DNA from: Ruminococcaceae bacterium UBA7067
GTDB lineage: Bacteria; Bacillota; Clostridia; Oscillospirales; Acutalibacteraceae
DNA: 5,006 nucleotides
Direction of reading: 5' to 3'
NCBI GenBank assembly: GCA_002493755.1
Contig: DKZT01000004.1
Coordinates: forward strand, 1-5,006
Shown here piece by piece: positions 4,998 to 5,006 of this stretch. The notes under the pieces are model-generated. The model was not told where the DNA came from. It did not search any database and saw only the letters and a program-made list of their open reading frames with translations. A program made the translations under genes and the position numbers. Numbering within the stretch: the stretch's first letter is position 1; each line of letters starts with the position of its first letter.

Positions 4998-5006
4998 AAA
5001 AAGTTG

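Overview
The window suggests a low-to-moderate GC Firmicute, most likely a gut-type Clostridia (Ruminococcaceae/Lachnospiraceae-like). The basis is the AT-rich intergenic DNA, strong AGGAGG-type ribosome binding sites, sigma-A promoter geometry and protein families I associate with clostridial accessory regions. All convincing genes lie on the + strand. There are no tRNAs, rRNAs, CRISPR arrays or complete insertion sequences. Both ends hold broken genes, so this reads as a worn genomic or defence island.

Layout. Positions 1-351 hold the decayed C-terminal end of a DUF6076-like protein with in-frame stops, followed by a clear intrinsic terminator (384-417). A near-ideal extended -10 promoter (459-487), with inverted repeats inside it, starts a tight six-gene operon (530-4292). 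Its genes are: (1) a 62-aa excisionase-type helix-turn-helix protein; (2) a 161-aa protein with a HEPN-like R-x4-H motif, a polar linker and a C-terminal membrane anchor; (3) a 201-aa Fic AMP-transferase very like Neisseria meningitidis Fic, with the C-terminal SxxxEG self-inhibitory motif; (4) a 339-aa helical protein I do not recognise; (5) a 102-aa double zinc-site protein with a glycine-rich hydrophobic C-terminal helix, overlapping gene 4 by ATGA; (6) a 360-aa Fic protein with an N-terminal VbhA-like antitoxin region, an atypical Fic motif and a C-terminal winged helix-turn-helix. Intergenic gaps are -4 to 24 nt.

Immediately after gene 6 is a frameshifted remnant (4297-4370) of the 3' end of a fic gene of the gene 3 type. 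Genes 4-6 are therefore bracketed by direct copies of a fic tail, which suggests that they form a separately acquired module or that a tandem fic array was remodelled. At 4515-4997 lies a HARE-HTH plus Mrr-type restriction protein that stops before its catalytic core is complete.

How the genes may work together is inference. The small HTH protein probably regulates the operon. The HEPN-like membrane protein is a plausible RNase effector. The two Fic enzymes would modify host or partner proteins and are held in check by different inhibitory segments. Genes 4 and 5 form a translationally coupled pair, possibly cytosolic and membrane-associated. A HEPN-like protein beside two differently regulated Fic proteins, in a region that also holds a restriction-gene remnant, is the most likely candidate for an undescribed defence or toxin-antitoxin-like system here.
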